DNA from: Chloroflexota bacterium
Lineage (GTDB): Bacteria > Chloroflexota > Dehalococcoidia > Lucifugimonadales > UBA3495
Assembly: GCA_026710825.1 (NCBI GenBank)
Contig: JAPOQH010000085.1
Span: forward strand, 1-38,695
Reading direction: 5' to 3'
DNA length: 38,695 bases
The position numbers and the translations under genes were made by a program. This document shows positions 15,633 to 24,180 of the stretch, in pieces. How positions within the stretch are numbered: position 1 is the stretch's first letter; every line of letters begins with the position of its first letter. A model generated the notes under the pieces. It was given only the letters and a program-made list of their open reading frames with translations. It was not told where the DNA came from and ran no database searches.

Positions 15633-16415
15633 CTATGCGTTGATTCGCTCCCGTACGGCCTGGACTATGGCGGGGAGAATGTCACCGGCGCCACCTGAGA
15701 TCACAACGTGCGCGGCGGCCGTTAACTCGGTTGGCATCGGGTTGACCTCGATAATTTTGGCGCCCTGCTCGCGAGCCACCAGCGGAAATTGCGCAGCCGG
15801 ATTGACGGCTCCCGATGTTCCCACCAATAGCATAGCATCGCAACGGTGGACCTCCTGAGCGCACGCCGCCAAGGTCGGAGCAGGAATCGGCTCGCCAAAC
15901 ATCACCGTATCCAGCTTGATGATCCCACCACAATCGATGCAGGGCGGAGGCAGATCAGTAATCAGATAACCATCGCGAGGCCGCCGTGAGCCGCAACCGA
16001 TGCAGCGCAGATGGTTCCGGTTCCCGTGTATCTCCAGCACGGCCTGAGAACCGGCGCGGCCGTGCAAACCGTCGACGTTTTGGGTTATCACCGATTTGAG
16101 AACGTCTAGGGATTCCAGGTCGGCCAGCGCAACATGTCCCGGATTGGGGAGAGCCTGATCGACCGCCGCTTTCAGGTCATAAGTAGGATTGCCGGGCGCT
16201 GCTTCGTCGTTCAGCCTCTGCTCCCACCAGGCTTGCGGATCCTGTGAGAAGACCCGGTAGGACAAATTCGACGGCTGGCCGTAGCGAGTCCAGAGTCCGT
16301 CAGGACCACGAAACGACGGGATTCCGCTCTCCACTGACAAACCGGCGCCAGTCAGGGCAATCGCATACTCGGCGCCAATCAATATATCGGCGGCGCGCCC
16401 GATCAATTCTTGCAT
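15633..16415 (-). CDS. cobB: Sir2-family NAD-dependent protein deacetylase
   Basis: 260 aa. Removes acyl groups from lysines using NAD+. NAD-binding GAGLSVESGIPSFRG (residues 23-37), TQNVDGLH (111-118), catalytic His130 (LEIHGN), zinc Cys138/141/159/162 (CIGC ... CIDC), and GTSGAVNPAAQFP. Full length for a bacterial sirtuin. Lies between recF and the MscS gene, 59 bp after recF. The symbol refers to the sirtuin, not to the cobalamin gene of the same name at 35645. Confidence 0.9.
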   Translation of the reverse strand: MQELIGRAADILIGAEYAIALTGAGLSVESGIPSFRGPDGLWTRYGQPSNLSYRVFSQDPQAWWEQRLNDEAAPGNPTYDLKAAVDQALPNPGHVALADLESLDVLKSVITQNVDGLHGRAGSQAVLEIHGNRNHLRCIGCGSRRPRDGYLITDLPPPCIDCGGIIKLDTVMFGEPIPAPTLAACAQEVHRCDAMLLVGTSGAVNPAAQFPLVAREQGAKIIEVNPMPTELTAAAHVVISGGAGDILPAIVQAVRERINA

Positions 16416-16474
16416 CAGTTCACCGCAACGTAGATTGCGAAATTTGGGCTCTGTCGCCGCTGGGCGGTTTCTGC

Positions 16475-17653
16475 TCAGTTCTCTCGCACCACACCATTGT
16501 CTACCACTCGAAAGTAGGTCGCCTCGTCGCCAAGGACAGCCCGCACCTGCTGTACGTCGGTGGTGGTCACCAGCGTTTGCCGGTAGGCAACGGTTTTTTG
16601 CAAAACTCGCTCCCTCCGTCTTTCGTCCATCTCGGAAAAAACGTCGTCCAGCAGGATAATGGGGTCCTCAGCCCGGACCTCAGCCAAATAATCTGCCTCC
16701 GCCAGCCGCAGCGCAAGGGCGATGGTGCGGGCCTCGCCTCGGGACGCGAACGATCCAGCATCCCGGCCATCCACGAGAATTCCGAAATCATCTCGATGGG
16801 GGCCGGTTGCCGTCGCTCCGGTACCTCTTTCCCGGCCGGCGCGTTGCCCGAGCAGCCTCCGGAATTCGGTCTCCGTATCACCCTCGGTCTGGCATGGGGG
16901 CACGTTCGGGCGGTAGGCCAAATCAAGCGATTGGTCCGGTTCCGCCAATGCCCGGTGATGCTCCCCGGCAAACTCAGCAAGGCGGGTCAGGGCGTTGGCG
17001 CGAGTGAGCACTATCTGCGATCCCGTGTGGACCAGCTGGCGATCCCAATAATCCATTTCATCGGGGTCCACCCAACCATCCTGTTGTCGCCGCAGCAGCC
17101 CATTCCGGTTGCGCAACGCCGCCTGATACCGTTGCAGGGCATCAAGGTACGGCCGTCGTCCCTGTGAGATCAGCACGTCCAGGTAACGTCTGCGTCCGGA
17201 CGGCGGTCCGAGAACCAGTTCCAGATCATCCACTACGAAGAGCGCTGCGCAGATGCGTCCCACCAGGCCGGCAGCGGTTGACGGCTGGCGATTCACACGG
17301 ATCTGTTTGGTCACAGTTGGGGCTGCCGGCGCCCGGCCTGTTGCATCATCGCCAGGAGGCGTGGGTCCGGACGGTTGGTAACCCACCACCACCGTGAGGG
17401 ACTGTTGTCCATCGACCGCAACACCCGTGATGTACGCCGCTTCGCCGCTTTGGGCCGCGTGGAAGTTCACCACCTCGCGCTCGCGTTCAGCGCGGAAAGC
17501 TCGCCCGACGACGAGGGTATAAGCCGCCTCCAGTAAAGCGGTTTTCCCCTGGGCGTTCGCTCCGTGGAACACCGACACCCCAGCCGACAGTTCGATATCC
17601 GCCTGTCGGAAGTTACGAAAATTCGTCAGGCTTAGTCGGGATAATTGAGCCAA
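16475..17653 (-). CDS. recF: DNA replication/repair protein RecF
   Basis: 392 aa SMC-like ATPase that loads RecA on gapped single-stranded DNA with RecO/RecR. Walker A GANAQGKT (31-38), the RecF-typical PSGRRRYLDVLISQ block, and Walker B LLDDVFSEMDERR (334-346). The apparent start is TTG at 17653 (MAQLSRLSLTNFRNF), 30 bp after the Fur-family gene; the ribosome binding site is weak. In many bacteria recF is beside dnaA/dnaN/gyrB; here it is in a fur-recF-sir2-mscS run instead. Confidence 0.92.
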   Translation of the reverse strand: MAQLSRLSLTNFRNFRQADIELSAGVSVFHGANAQGKTALLEAAYTLVVGRAFRAEREREVVNFHAAQSGEAAYITGVAVDGQQSLTVVVGYQPSGPTPPGDDATGRAPAAPTVTKQIRVNRQPSTAAGLVGRICAALFVVDDLELVLGPPSGRRRYLDVLISQGRRPYLDALQRYQAALRNRNGLLRRQQDGWVDPDEMDYWDRQLVHTGSQIVLTRANALTRLAEFAGEHHRALAEPDQSLDLAYRPNVPPCQTEGDTETEFRRLLGQRAGRERGTGATATGPHRDDFGILVDGRDAGSFASRGEARTIALALRLAEADYLAEVRAEDPIILLDDVFSEMDERRRERVLQKTVAYRQTLVTTTDVQQVRAVLGDEATYFRVVDNGVVREN

Positions 17654-17683
17654 ATGCGACTGCTAACGCCAGCGCTCGCCGCA

Positions 17684-18112
17684 TTAATTGTTGCGGGCAC
17701 AACCCTCGCAGTACCCGTAAAAATCCACGCGCTGCGAGGAGATGCGGAAGTCGGTGCTGTCGCTGATGGACTGCTCAAGTTCGGCCACGCGTTCGTGCCC
17801 CACCTCTGCATCCACCACGGACCCGCAACCGAGGCACACCAGATTCGCATGTGGCGATAGATTGGCGTCGTAACGGGAGAACTTTTGGAACGGCAATTCG
17901 CGGACAATGCCCGCCTGCTCCAGCAATCCCAGCGTCGAATACACCGTTGCCAACGTAACGTAAGGAAAGAAATCACGGACCCGCTCGAAGATTTCCCGAA
18001 CCGTCGGATGATCTGCCGAGTTCACCACCACCTCGGCAATCGCCAGCCTCTGCGGGGTCAGGCGAATTCCCAGTGGTTTGAGTTGAGTTGCCAGATGTTC
18101 TTGCGTAGTCAA
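17684..18112 (-). CDS. Fur-family metal/peroxide-responsive repressor
   Basis: 142 aa. N-terminal winged helix (RLTPQRLAIAEVV ... YVTLATVYSTLGLLEQAGIV) is the family DNA-binding domain. Structural zinc pairs C93/C96 (CLGC) and C135/C138 (CEGC) are both present, and H88/D-rich residues can form the regulatory metal site. The overall look is PerR/Fur; I cannot decide between iron, zinc and peroxide sensing. First gene of a run with recF, sir2 and mscS. A TATAAT at 18141-18136 lies just upstream. Confidence 0.88.
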   Translation of the reverse strand: MTTQEHLATQLKPLGIRLTPQRLAIAEVVVNSADHPTVREIFERVRDFFPYVTLATVYSTLGLLEQAGIVRELPFQKFSRYDANLSPHANLVCLGCGSVVDAEVGHERVAELEQSISDSTDFRISSQRVDFYGYCEGCARNN

Positions 18113-18135
18113 AACGTTACGTCCGTCGCGGAAGA

Positions 18136-18141
18136 ATTATA
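18136..18141 (-). promoter_or_regulatory. Candidate -10 box of the Fur-family gene
   Basis: TATAAT on minus, 24 bp before the ATG at 18112, in an AT-rich patch (18132-18160) unlike the surrounding GC-rich DNA. No good -35 seen. The patch could also hold an autoregulatory Fur-type box. Confidence 0.35.
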
Positions 18142-18254
18142 GTCAAACAGTATATCACTTTGGGCAAATGTCTGGACTTCAAGGGTATCGGGCCGAGGCC
18201 GCTACGGGCCAAAAGGCAATCCGCCACGCTCATGCCCAGCGATTTAATAAAACA

Positions 18255-18279
18255 GGGGGCGGGCATGTAACCCGCCCCC
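18255..18279 (-). terminator. Rho-independent terminator of the NHL operon
   Basis: GGGGGCGGG (18255-18263) and CCCGCCCCC (18271-18279) form a 9-bp GC stem with a 7-nt loop. On minus it is followed by TGTTTTATTAAA, 29 bp after the NHL gene's stop. Confidence 0.85.
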
Positions 18280-18307
18280 CTTGCAGCCTGATTCGAGGTC
18301 GAATCGC

Positions 18308-19381
18308 CTACAGGCGACCGCCTCCACCAGAAACGCGCTCGTTGACGCCGTAGAAGACCGCGTCCTGCTTCTGGAAAACCTGGATCCGCGAGCGGGCGGT
18401 CTCTACCACGAACACCCGTCCCTCATCGTCGCACTCGACGGCGATGGGACCCCAGAAGTATTTTTCCCGGTCGATGCCCTGGGCGATCTTGCGCTCCTCC
18501 CACATCTCGGGGTTTGCCTCCAGCTTGCCGACTCCCCACTGGGAGATCGTCGCTTCGCCGTAGGTCATGCCCGCGAACGAACCGTCCGGGTGGAAGATTT
18601 GCAGCCGCTCGTTGTTCCAGTCGGCCACGTAAATCGTGCCATCCCGGTCCACAGCGACGTCGGTGGGCCGGTTTAGCTGCCCTTCGCCGTCGCCAGTTTC
18701 GCCGAATTCCATCAGGAATTTGCCGTCGGCCGTAAACTTCTGGATCCGATCGTTCCGCCAGTCAGCGACGAAAACGTTCCCGTCTGAGTCGGTCTCAACA
18801 CCGAACGGCAAGTTGAACTGGCCCTGGCCCGTGCCGAACTCGCCCCATTCGCCGATGTACTCGCCGTCGGCGGTGAGCATCTGGATCCGGTGGTTGTTGC
18901 TGTCCACCACGTAGAGGACACCGTCCTTTCCGAACACCAACCCGCTGGGCTTGTTCCACTGGCCATCGCCATCGCCGGGCCGCTCCCACTTGGTCAGATA
19001 CTCGCCTTCCGCCGAGTAGATGCTGATCCTGTCCAGGTACTCATCGGCCAGATAGACGTTGCCGTTTGGACCAACCGTGATGGCGGTGGGCCAGATGATT
19101 GCTCCGTCCGTGGCGACAGCTTCGCCATCGCCCTGCTCGAACACGCCCTTGGCGAATTCACTGATGAACTCCTCGCCAACGGTGCACATCGTGATCCGCT
19201 TTCCGTCGGGGCGGTAGTCGTAGGAGCGGTTGGCGACGTACATTACGTCGTCTTCGGCCCGAGCCATGGCCGTCGGATTCCGGAAACCCGGCCCCGAAAA
19301 CTCTGCTCTGCCGATGGTGTGAGTGTATTGCAACGATATGCCAACAGTCGGCAGGGCGTTGCGATCCATAGTGGTCGTCAT
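18308..19381 (-). CDS. NHL-repeat beta-propeller protein
   Basis: 357 aa, ATG 19381 with GGAGG 7 nt upstream. At least four to five NHL repeats are clear (WNKPSGLVFGKDGVLYVVDSNNHRIQML; FNLPFGVETDSDGNVFVADWRNDRIQKF; LNRPTDVAVDRDGTIYVADWNNERLQIF, each with the P-x-[DG]-V ... [VI]Y-V-[AV]-D-x-x-N-x-R-I pattern), so a six-bladed propeller is expected. There is no signal peptide or lipobox, so it is probably cytoplasmic. Last gene of a three-gene run with DUF1800 and DUF1501. Ligand or function unknown; such propellers bind proteins, RNA or small molecules. Confidence 0.8.
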   Translation of the reverse strand: MTTTMDRNALPTVGISLQYTHTIGRAEFSGPGFRNPTAMARAEDDVMYVANRSYDYRPDGKRITMCTVGEEFISEFAKGVFEQGDGEAVATDGAIIWPTAITVGPNGNVYLADEYLDRISIYSAEGEYLTKWERPGDGDGQWNKPSGLVFGKDGVLYVVDSNNHRIQMLTADGEYIGEWGEFGTGQGQFNLPFGVETDSDGNVFVADWRNDRIQKFTADGKFLMEFGETGDGEGQLNRPTDVAVDRDGTIYVADWNNERLQIFHPDGSFAGMTYGEATISQWGVGKLEANPEMWEERKIAQGIDREKYFWGPIAVECDDEGRVFVVETARSRIQVFQKQDAVFYGVNERVSGGGGRL

Positions 19382-19457
19382 GTAATTTCCTCCGTTGGAA
19401 CGGATGACAGGGTCAATTGTTGGTGGGGGTGGAGAGGTTCCACCCCTTTGGCAATAC

Positions 19458-20591
19458 CTAGATGAAGTTGAACTTCTCGAACTGTCCGTTCACCAACGGC
19501 TGTGCGTCCAGTCCCATCCATCCTTCCAACAGGTCGGTATAGATGCTCCGGAAGTCGTTGTTGAAGTGCAGGTCGCCTTCCAGCAGCTTGTCTTCCTCCA
19601 GGGAGGGGTATTCACCGTACATGCCGCCCTTGACGTTATCGCCAACGACGAACGCGACGCCACCACTACCGTGGTCAGTGCCGGAGCCGTTGTCGTGGAC
19701 GCGGCGACCGAACTCGGTGAAGACCAGCAGGGTAACGTTGTCGCTGGCATTGTGCTCGCGCAGGTCATCCATGAAGTCGGCGATAGCGTTGGAGGTGTTC
19801 CCCCAAAGGCTCGCGTGCGCCGCCAGCTCACCAGCGTGAGTGTCGAAGCTGTTGTACGGAGCGGTGGTGTAGAGGACGCGAGTCCCGAACCCGGCCAGGT
19901 GCACCTGGGCGATGTTCTTCATGTACTGCGCGACCACGTCGTCGCCGTACTCCACGGTGGAGCTGTACATCTCAGGCGCCGTGCTCAGGATGTCAGCGCC
20001 TTTCAGGGCGTCCATGCCGGTCTGGGAAAGGTAGTCCACGACGGCGTTGCGCCCGATGGTCGGCGAGTACATCTTCGAGAAGATGTCCAGGGCCTCAACA
20101 CGCTGCTCGTCCGCCTCGATTCCGGTGAGCACGCCGTAGGTGGCCAGATTGCCAACCGACGCTACCGGGACGCCTGGCGCGGCCAGCGCGCGCGGAAGCC
20201 CACGACCGAAGTTCACGCCGGTAAGCACGTTTTCTTTGTTCGGATCCATTTCGCGGATGGCGCGTCCCAGCCAACCTTCAGTGCCCTGCTTGTCGGGCTC
20301 GCAGGTGTGCCAGATGTCCATGCTGCGGAAGTGGCTGCGGTTCGGGTTTGGATAACCCACGCCCTGGATGACGGCCACCTTGCCCTCATCGTAGAGCCTC
20401 TTCAACGGTCCCATGTTGGGGTTGAGTCCTGCGTAACCATCAAGGTCCAGGGCCTGACCCTCGGGGACGCGCACTGCCGGTCGATTGTCGTAGTACAGGG
20501 GGTCACCATGCGGCACCAGCGTGTTCAGGGCGTCGTTGCCGCCGGAAAGCTGGAGGACGACCAACACCGGGTCTTTCTTGGTTGCAGTCAT
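19458..20591 (-). CDS. DUF1501 family protein
   Basis: 377 aa, ATG 20591 with AAGGAG 7 nt upstream. DUF1501 proteins have an alkaline phosphatase/sulfatase-like fold and nearly always pair with DUF1800. Matching features are VLQLSGGNDALNTLVP (N-terminus), NRSHFRSMDIW, FDTHAGE and TEFGRRVHDNGSGTDHG, with the metal-binding-like D/H residues. Most members carry a Tat signal; this one starts directly with the domain and has no signal peptide. Substrate unknown. Confidence 0.88.
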   Translation of the reverse strand: MTATKKDPVLVVLQLSGGNDALNTLVPHGDPLYYDNRPAVRVPEGQALDLDGYAGLNPNMGPLKRLYDEGKVAVIQGVGYPNPNRSHFRSMDIWHTCEPDKQGTEGWLGRAIREMDPNKENVLTGVNFGRGLPRALAAPGVPVASVGNLATYGVLTGIEADEQRVEALDIFSKMYSPTIGRNAVVDYLSQTGMDALKGADILSTAPEMYSSTVEYGDDVVAQYMKNIAQVHLAGFGTRVLYTTAPYNSFDTHAGELAAHASLWGNTSNAIADFMDDLREHNASDNVTLLVFTEFGRRVHDNGSGTDHGSGGVAFVVGDNVKGGMYGEYPSLEEDKLLEGDLHFNNDFRSIYTDLLEGWMGLDAQPLVNGQFEKFNFI

Positions 20592-20672
20592 TTTGAATCT
20601 CCTTCCTCGATCGTTGGAGATGCTGGGGTAGCCGGAACGGCACCCCAGCCTGGTCTGTTTTCCAGCTTCCGA

Positions 20673-22079
20673 CTAGGCGAACTGGTACTCCTGCGTGCTC
20701 ACGATGAGCTGCAGCGTCTGTGCGATCGCTTCGGAGTATTCCGCCGTGCCGGGCGTCACGCTGCCGTTGCTGCTGGTGTAGGCAATCAACTGGTCCCTGG
20801 TTTCGGGGGCCAATTCGTAGGCGCCCACCAACTCTAGGCAGCGGTCGACGATCGCGTCCGGGCTGGTGATCTTTTCGCTGTCCAGGCGGGAGACAATATC
20901 CCGAATCCCCGGCAGCGCCGTGTTGCCAACCTGGTCCGCGGCGAAGTTGATTCGCTCCACCAGAGTTCCGGAGTCGATCCACTCGGCGCCGGTGTGCCAG
21001 CCTTCCACGGTCGGCGGGTTCATCAGGTCCTGGCCCATGTAACGGATGGTGTTGGCCAGCGGCTGCAGCCCCAGCTTGGGGGTCGTGAAGTCCTGCACCA
21101 GGCGCATCGTGCCGATCACAACTTCCGTCGGGCTCTTTACCTTCTCGAACGTCGCGTTCTTGAAGAAGTCAGAGTTGAACATCACCCGCAGCATGGCGGT
21201 CAGGTTGTACCCGGAGTCAAAGTAGGTCTGCTCGAGCAGCGCAATGGCTTCGGGATCCCGCGGCGGGGTGTTCTGCCACGCCGGGACCTGCACCTCGTCA
21301 GCCACGAAGAAATTGTAAAGGTGGCGAGAAACGAAGCGGGCGGCCGACTGCTGACGACAAATTATTGCGACGATGTCGTCGCCATTGAGATTCCCGGTCT
21401 CCCCCAGGAACGTCTTCTCTTCGTTGTCGTGGTCGTACGGGTTGTAGATGAACGCCGACTCGTAACGACCGTAGGGATAGCGCGGGATGGCGTTGGTGAT
21501 GGTCCACCCGGTAAACGCCCGGGCGGCTTCCTTGATGTCATCCTCAGAGTAGTTGGCCTCGCCGTCCATACCCACTCCCATGGAGAACAGCTCCAGCAAC
21601 TCACGTCCCCAGTTCTCGTTGATGGCGCCCTTGTGGCTCATGCAGTTGTCCAGGTAGAACACCATGGCCGGGTCGCGGGACAAACCCTTCAACACACCGT
21701 CGAAGCTACCCATGCCCAGTTCACGGAACATATCCAGCTGCAGCTGAATCTGCCGGCCGTGCTCGCACTTCGAGTTGCCAGTGCAGAGAATCCCGTGCCA
21801 GAACAGGGCCATCTTTTCCTGCAACGGGCGCTTCGTGTTGATCATTCGGTAGGTGAGATAGGCCTGGTTCACTTCCAGAGCGTTCATCTCTTTCCAATCG
21901 ACGAAATAGCGCTCGAGGACATCCATCTCCAGATCCGGCTGGGTCATCGGATTCAACAGTTCCTCGACGGTCGCTTCGTAGCCGTTTGCGGCGCGCTCCT
22001 CCAGTTCAGCGTAGGTGGCGCCGAAGCCGGCCCGACGCATCAGGTGCGCCATCTGGGCGATTTCCTGGTTGGTTGGCAT
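20673..22079 (-). CDS. DUF1800 family protein
   Basis: 468 aa starting MPTNQEIAQMAHLMRRAGFG. ATG 22079 has AGGAGG 8 nt upstream; the longer frame to 22259 is not needed. Features typical of DUF1800 are the HLMRRAGFG start, MALFWHGILCTG, ARAFTGWTI, DDIVAIICRQQSAARFVSRHLYNFFV and the C-terminal PPTVEGWHTGAEWIDSGTL. No signal peptide is visible. First gene of the DUF1800-DUF1501-NHL run. Biochemical role unknown in the family. Confidence 0.9.
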   Translation of the reverse strand: MPTNQEIAQMAHLMRRAGFGATYAELEERAANGYEATVEELLNPMTQPDLEMDVLERYFVDWKEMNALEVNQAYLTYRMINTKRPLQEKMALFWHGILCTGNSKCEHGRQIQLQLDMFRELGMGSFDGVLKGLSRDPAMVFYLDNCMSHKGAINENWGRELLELFSMGVGMDGEANYSEDDIKEAARAFTGWTITNAIPRYPYGRYESAFIYNPYDHDNEEKTFLGETGNLNGDDIVAIICRQQSAARFVSRHLYNFFVADEVQVPAWQNTPPRDPEAIALLEQTYFDSGYNLTAMLRVMFNSDFFKNATFEKVKSPTEVVIGTMRLVQDFTTPKLGLQPLANTIRYMGQDLMNPPTVEGWHTGAEWIDSGTLVERINFAADQVGNTALPGIRDIVSRLDSEKITSPDAIVDRCLELVGAYELAPETRDQLIAYTSSNGSVTPGTAEYSEAIAQTLQLIVSTQEYQFA

Positions 22080-22105
22080 TGCCGATACCTCCTGAATTGT
22101 TTGTA

Positions 22106-22132
22106 ACGGTTTCGTGGTCGAAACCGTGTCAA
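22106..22132 (-). promoter_or_regulatory. Inverted repeat next to a -35 box, candidate operator
   Basis: A perfect 9-bp inverted repeat (ACGGTTTCG-tggt-CGAAACCGT, 22106-22127) lies 27 bp upstream of the DUF1800 ATG. TTGACA (minus, 22132-22127) abuts it, so it fills the -35/-10 spacer. It may instead be an RNA hairpin in the leader. Confidence 0.5.
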
Positions 22133-22289
22133 TTGTTGCGGATACCGTAACATTCGCCACATAAAACCGTGGCCGTGCGGCAACCGCAGGCGAATGCCCG
22201 AATACTACTCGCCGGGCCGCAGGAGTGTCAAGAAAATGCTGCTGGAGAGCGAGAGCCACGGGCCGTCCGGCTGTCGGAATCCGTCGCGG

Positions 22290-23240
22290 CTAGTCGCTGT
22301 AAAACAAGGCTGCCCGGTTATCGCGATAACCGCGCTCCGGATCCCATTCGGTGGGTCGCGTCAAGCGGGGATCGTCCGAGAGTCCCAGCTCTTCGGCCAG
22401 GCGACGACGCCACTGGGTGACCCGGGGCAATTCCCCGGCCATCCGCAGCGGCGGGATCGGCATATGCATAGCCGGACCGGCGAAGGGAGAGACGTCGCAG
22501 ACTCCGGCCACATTGTCGTAATGGCACGTGAAAAGTCCAATTTCCGGCTCGAAGACCTCGCCGATACGCGCGAGATCGCGCTTGATACCCTCTTTGCTTG
22601 CACCATAATACGTGTGCATAGCTACCAGCCAACGGTCGGAATCAGGCGCCATTTCGATATCGCAGACATCCTCTACCCGCTGGAGGCTGATTGAAACAGT
22701 GCCCAAATGCCCTTCCGTGGCACATGCAACCAGGTCCACCCGCACATCATGACCGTTGGCTGCCAGGAAACTTCCCCAGATGTCCGGCCCGGTCCGCGTC
22801 ATGGCATCAGACGGTTCAACCAGCGCGACGGTGATCCCTGGAACCGGCACGCCGCGCGCTTGCGCTTCGAGCACTGCAAGCGCCAAGCCGGCACCCGATG
22901 CGAGGGTACCGCTGCCGAAATCGACGATGTCCAGGCGACGCTTGCTGGACAGTTGCGCTTCCCGTTCCTCGATCGCCTGAAAAATGAGGGAATACGCGAG
23001 GTTGGTTTGGAAAGGCTGATACCAGACGCTGTAGAACAGGGCGACCAGCGCCTCTGCGTACTCAGGCGTCTCCAGCCTGCGAATTGACCCGTGGAGCGAG
23101 TCCAGGGCGTGGGACACGCTGACCGCTGTTTCGGTCCGGTTCAGTCCACGCGTCAGGCGATCGAATGTGGTTGCCGCCGCATTGCTGATCGCGGCATCGA
23201 GGACCTCAGCGGCGTCGCTCGACGCGCGCAGCATATGCAT
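22290..23240 (-). CDS. Putative SAM-dependent methyltransferase-like protein
   Basis: 316 aa from ATG 23240; the frame is open to a TTG at 23294, inside the previous gene. The core has a motif I-like LDIVDFGSGTLASGAGLALAVLEA followed by strand and acidic VALVEPSDAM, the usual Rossmann methyltransferase order, then further strands (RWLVAMHTYYG). An N-terminal helical domain precedes it. The C-terminus has WRRRLAEELGLSDDPRLTRP. No family symbol can be given and no substrate is known. It follows the CoA-binding gene by 17 bp. Confidence 0.55.
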   Translation of the reverse strand: MHMLRASSDAAEVLDAAISNAAATTFDRLTRGLNRTETAVSVSHALDSLHGSIRRLETPEYAEALVALFYSVWYQPFQTNLAYSLIFQAIEEREAQLSSKRRLDIVDFGSGTLASGAGLALAVLEAQARGVPVPGITVALVEPSDAMTRTGPDIWGSFLAANGHDVRVDLVACATEGHLGTVSISLQRVEDVCDIEMAPDSDRWLVAMHTYYGASKEGIKRDLARIGEVFEPEIGLFTCHYDNVAGVCDVSPFAGPAMHMPIPPLRMAGELPRVTQWRRRLAEELGLSDDPRLTRPTEWDPERGYRDNRAALFYSD

Positions 23241-23257
23241 TGAGCCGCGATGGCCCG

Positions 23258-23680
23258 CTATCCCCGGCGGCGTTTGTGCTGCCGCAGGATGCAATCGTCC
23301 ATCACAACGCCGAGCCCGGCCTCACGCGCGCGTTCCGCCGCCGTTTCGTCCACGACGCCGTCCTGCATCCACACGTATTTCGCCCCGATCACAATCGCAT
23401 CATCCGAAACGGCCCCGGCGAATTCGCTCCTCCGGAAGACGTCGACCAGGTCTATCGCAGTTCCTTGCTGACCGGCCGCCTCGGAGGCTGACGCGAGGTC
23501 GGCATAGGACTGTTCGCCAAGTACCTCGGACCCATGCAAGGCCGGGTTCACCGGGATGATTCGGTAGCCCTGCGACTGCATGTAGGCGGACACGCCGTGG
23601 CTATCCCTTGCGGGGTTGTCCGAAAGTCCCACCACCGCGATGGTTTTCACGTTGTCCAGGATTTCGTCAATCAGGTCCAT
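23258..23680 (-). CDS. CoA-binding domain protein (YccU-like)
   Basis: 140 aa Rossmann-fold protein of the small CoA-binding family. N-terminal TIAVVGLSDNPARDSHGVSAYMQSQGYRIIPVNP is the nucleotide-binding signature, followed by IDLVDVFRRSEFAG and IVIGAKYVWMQDGVVDETAAERAREAGLGVVMDDCILRQH with the conserved Cys. Function uncertain: members bind CoA and perhaps regulate acylation. ATG 23680 has GAGG 8 nt upstream. It starts just past the cupin terminator, so it may have its own promoter. Confidence 0.85.
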   Translation of the reverse strand: MDLIDEILDNVKTIAVVGLSDNPARDSHGVSAYMQSQGYRIIPVNPALHGSEVLGEQSYADLASASEAAGQQGTAIDLVDVFRRSEFAGAVSDDAIVIGAKYVWMQDGVVDETAAERAREAGLGVVMDDCILRQHKRRRG

Positions 23681-23696
23681 TTACACACCTCTACAG

Positions 23697-23736
23697 AAAA
23701 AGGCGGGCCGGAGAGAATTGGATTCTCCCCGGCCCG
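23697..23736 (-). terminator. Rho-independent terminator of the SMP-30/cupin pair
   Basis: On minus, a long stem (CGGGCCGG..GGAGAAT / ATTCTC..CCGGCCCG, 23704-23736) with a 3-nt loop is followed by CC and five T (23701-23697). Confidence 0.85.
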
Positions 23737-23753
23737 GCTCGTACCAGCAACGG

Positions 23754-24128
23754 CTATCGGCTAGCCGTGCTGTCCTTCATGGTTATCGTGATATGGCCCA
23801 TGTATCCGTCGGCGGTGGCGCCATGCCAATGGTTCTCGCCAGCCTTGATCTGGACTACATCGCCAACACCGACGTGGTGCTCCTCAGACTCGTTCGCCAC
23901 GATGCCATTGCCAACCGTGATCACGAGGATCTGGTCGCTGCTGTGGCGGTGCCAGCCCGTCTGTGCTCCCGTCTGGAAGTTCACCACGCTGGCATTGAAA
24001 AAGTCGCTCTCGCCTTCGGGGATTATGGGTTGGCGAGTGCGATGCACTTCGCCGCCGCTCCAACCGGGCACCGGCTCGGCGGGTCCCAACGGCACGTGCT
24101 CCACGTTGGCAATTCGTACTAGACGCAT
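23754..24128 (-). CDS. Cupin-domain protein
   Basis: 124 aa, ATG 24128 with AAGGAGG 7 nt upstream. Single-domain cupin: motif 1 TGWHRHSSDQILVITVGNG carries the two His and a Gln in place of the usual Glu, and motif 2 GDVVQIKAGENHWHG gives the third His. Probably binds one metal ion in a small-molecule barrel. Follows the SMP-30 gene (24181-25086) in the same direction, so it may act on a related sugar-acid or lactone substrate. Ends in a terminator. Confidence 0.8.
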   Translation of the reverse strand: MRLVRIANVEHVPLGPAEPVPGWSGGEVHRTRQPIIPEGESDFFNASVVNFQTGAQTGWHRHSSDQILVITVGNGIVANESEEHHVGVGDVVQIKAGENHWHGATADGYMGHITITMKDSTASR

Positions 24129-24180
24129 GGTTCGGCCTCCTTGTCGTGTGACATCCCTGTTCGTGTAACGTTCCTCACAT

